Assembly (NCBI GenBank): GCA_900548135.1 | Contig: URJC01000142.1 | Span: forward strand, 1 to 6,597 | Length of the DNA stretch: 6,597 bases | Direction of reading: 5' to 3' | Origin: an uncultured Odoribacter sp. | GTDB taxonomy: Bacteria > Bacteroidota > Bacteroidia > Bacteroidales > Marinifilaceae | Part shown: positions 5,360 through 6,597 of the stretch, in pieces | How positions within the stretch are numbered: position 1 is the first letter of the stretch | Layout: every line of letters starts with the position of its first letter | The notes under the pieces: model-generated | Seen by the model: only the letters and a program-made list of their open reading frames with translations | Told to the model about the DNA's origin: nothing | The model's database searches: none | Program-made: the position numbers and the translations under genes

Positions 5360-6092
5360 CTACCATCCGGTATTGCGGAGAATGCAATATGTTGCCCGTC
5401 TGTTTGGTGAACAGTTGTGGAAACTGTATCCGGAATTGACGGAACGTGTCCGGAGTGTGCGGGAGATTTGCCACAATGACTTGGTGGAAGTGGGAGAACG
5501 TTTCCGGGGACAATTGGAAAGAATGGTGAATGACTGTGCTGATTATGAGCATGACCTGCATATACACGAAAGGGTGGTGAAAGGAGTGGCCTATTTTAAG
5601 GAAAAGACGCATGAACATCTGGTCAGTTTATTGGAAGATGCACATCCTGAAATAGATAATAAGGAAGTTCGGAAAGCTGTGGAGGACGCTTTGGTGCGGT
5701 TACAACAGGAAGTGGAGTTGAAAGCTGCAATTTTAAATGCAGTTGAAAATGGTTTTTCTGTGAAAAATTATTTGCAGGCTAAGGCGTTGGCTGTTATAGA
5801 GAAACCCCGGATGAGACAAAAGAAGGTTACAGATAAAGTGGAAGTCAGTGAGGATATTTTGCATCCCCGTTTGTATAGTGCTTTGCGTAATTGGAGAAAC
5901 GAAGAAGCGAAACGGCAGGGCTTGCCTGCTTATGCGATTTTACATCAAAAGGCGATTCTTGGGATAGCTAATACTTTACCGACGGGTTCACGGGAGATGC
6001 TGGCAGTGCCTGGTATCGGGAAAAAAGTACTGGAGCGCTATGGAGCCCGGTTATTGGAAATTGTAGATTGTTATCGTTTGAAACATGAATAG
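5313..6092 (+). CDS. Helicase fragment 3: C-terminal region with HRDC domain
   Basis: True family sequence runs from about base 5325 (VYYLRLLSELFDYHPVLRRM) to TAG at 6092. The middle is helical and charged (residues about 40-165). The end, from about LHPRLYSALRNWRNEEAKRQ to LLEIVDCYR, is an HRDC domain, a nucleic-acid-binding helical module also found in RecQ helicases and RNase D, with VPGIGKKVLERYG as its clearest signature. The ATG at 5313 lies in the region that should still be read in the previous frame, so it is not a natural start. Confidence 0.6.
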   Translation: MPGGVYYLRLLSELFDYHPVLRRMQYVARLFGEQLWKLYPELTERVRSVREICHNDLVEVGERFRGQLERMVNDCADYEHDLHIHERVVKGVAYFKEKTHEHLVSLLEDAHPEIDNKEVRKAVEDALVRLQQEVELKAAILNAVENGFSVKNYLQAKALAVIEKPRMRQKKVTDKVEVSEDILHPRLYSALRNWRNEEAKRQGLPAYAILHQKAILGIANTLPTGSREMLAVPGIGKKVLERYGARLLEIVDCYRLKHE

Positions 6093-6119
6093 AGTTATTT
6101 TTACTGTATTGGCTGGAGA

Positions 6120-6215
6120 ATGAAAGAACTACCGGAATGTATAACAGTTTTAAAATATGTGTGTGATTTAGCTATTCAACCGGGGAAAACGTATATTGTA
6201 CAAACAGAAAAGTAA
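6120..6215 (+). CDS. Possible 31-residue small ORF, unrecognised
   Basis: ATG at 6120 to TAA at 6215 encodes 31 residues beginning MKELPECITVLKYVCDLAIQ. It is in the same frame as helicase fragment 3, just nine sense codons past that gene's TAG. A GGAG sits directly against the ATG, too close for a normal ribosome site. I recognise no family, and a run of this length is expected by chance. It could be a small peptide, a decayed gene remnant, or nothing. Confidence 0.15.
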   Translation: MKELPECITVLKYVCDLAIQPGKTYIVQTEK

Positions 6216-6235
6216 GTCATTAAATGAGGTTTGAG

Positions 6236-6597
6236 ATGAAAGATATTTATGTATTAGGAATGGATATTGGTGGATCACATGTTGCTTGTCAACTGATTAA
6301 CCTGACAGATTGCCAACCAGTAGCAGATACTTATGTGGAAGTGAAAGTATCTGAGAAAGAAACAGCAGGGGTTATTCTTGCAGCTTGGGAAAAGGCTTTG
6401 AAAGCTTGTATGGGAAAAGCGGGTAACAAGACTGTAACAGGTCTGGGTGCTGCTGTTCCTTCTCCTTTTGATTTCATGCAAGGGATAGCTATGGCCGATC
6501 ATAAATTTGCTTCCCTTAAAGGTTTGAATATCAGGGAGGAATTGCACCGGGTAACGGGAATTCCCGCAGAATCAATTTTGTTTACCAATGATGCGGC
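6236..6597 (+). CDS. ROK-family sugar kinase/regulator, N-terminal part (3' end outside window)
   Basis: The frame from ATG 6236 stays open to the right edge, giving the first 120 residues. It opens with MKDIYVLGMDIGGSHVACQL, whose D-I-G-G-[ST] is the phosphate-1/ATP-binding loop of the ASKHA fold. GLGAAVPSPFD follows (about 69-79, the G-x-G-x-P-x-P sugar-kinase pattern) and the fragment ends in ESILFTNDA. The Asp of this N-D-A (residue 119) corresponds to the catalytic base of ROK glucokinases and N-acyl-sugar kinases. No N-terminal helix-turn-helix is present, which favours a kinase over a NagC/XylR-type repressor. The zinc-binding cysteine region and the sugar-specificity E-x-G-H motif lie beyond the window, so the sugar (glucose, N-acetylglucosamine, N-acetylmannosamine or other) is open. 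A weak GAGG (6226-6229) precedes the ATG. No terminator is seen between it and the helicase. Confidence 0.88.
   Translation, partial: MKDIYVLGMDIGGSHVACQLINLTDCQPVADTYVEVKVSEKETAGVILAAWEKALKACMGKAGNKTVTGLGAAVPSPFDFMQGIAMADHKFASLKGLNIREELHRVTGIPAESILFTNDA

Larger units (their letters stand above)
4009..6092 (+). pseudogene. PIF1/RecD-like DNA helicase with C-terminal HRDC domain, disrupted by three frame changes
   Basis: Family members are ATP-dependent superfamily 1B helicases, probably acting in DNA repair or replication restart. The pieces together span about 700 codons, close to the size of Bacteroidales homologues. Domain order: Walker A GKAGTGKT (25-32), APTGVAAINAGGVTIHSFF (motif Ia region), LLMIGDVQQLSPV (motif III), TLTTHNYQAQQIN, then WAITIHKSQGLTFEKAIVD and QVYVALSRC (motifs V and VI), and last an HRDC domain (from about LHPRLYSALRNWRNEEAKRQ, with VPGIGKKVLERYG). 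Coherent homology needs four frame segments: 4009 to about 4267, about 4272-4331, about 4334 to 5324, and about 5325-6092. The changes are consistent with loss of one base in G5A4 at 4263-4271, loss of about 31 bases at 4331-4334 that removes the Walker B/DE region (V-I-D-E-I-S-M), and one extra base at 5322-5328. All the rest stays open, so the damage is recent or partly due to sequence errors. As written, no active helicase can be made. Confidence 0.85.

Overview
The window looks like chromosomal DNA of a Bacteroidota bacterium, most likely of the order Bacteroidales. Three things suggest this: promoter-like TAnnTTTG elements in front of the tRNA and the helicase, mostly AT-rich leaders without a Shine-Dalgarno sequence, and protein sequences of Bacteroidales type (FtsE with the Walker A form GKVGSGKS, and a PIF1-like helicase with a C-terminal HRDC domain). 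A finer placement, for example Odoribacteraceae, would be a guess.

Layout from left to right. (1) The 3' end of a membrane acyltransferase (acyltransferase-3 family) enters from the left edge on the + strand. (2) It converges on a three-gene minus-strand cluster, read from right to left: a gamma-carbonic-anhydrase-like hexapeptide protein, ribulose-phosphate 3-epimerase (rpe), and an FtsE-type ATPase with a long acidic, proline-containing tail. A hairpin between the converging genes carries a U-tract on the minus strand and probably ends this operon. (3) A divergent intergenic region of 223 bases leads to a + strand Hsp20 small heat-shock protein gene, which has an unusually strong Shine-Dalgarno sequence and its own terminator. 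(4) A tRNA-Gly(GCC) gene follows with a good Bacteroidota promoter and an intrinsic terminator. (5) A + strand PIF1/RecD-like helicase gene is broken by three frame-changing lesions. One is an inferred deletion of about 31 bases that removes the Walker B motif. (6) The 5' part of a ROK-family sugar kinase or regulator runs off the right edge.

The genes are mostly housekeeping: pentose phosphate metabolism, cell division or envelope ATPase, protein quality control, translation and DNA repair. I see no CRISPR array, transposase, integrase, toxin-antitoxin pair or recognisable defence system, and no convincing new multi-gene system. The observations most worth a second look are the disrupted helicase, the roughly 173-residue tail on FtsE, and the atypical translation signal of hsp20.
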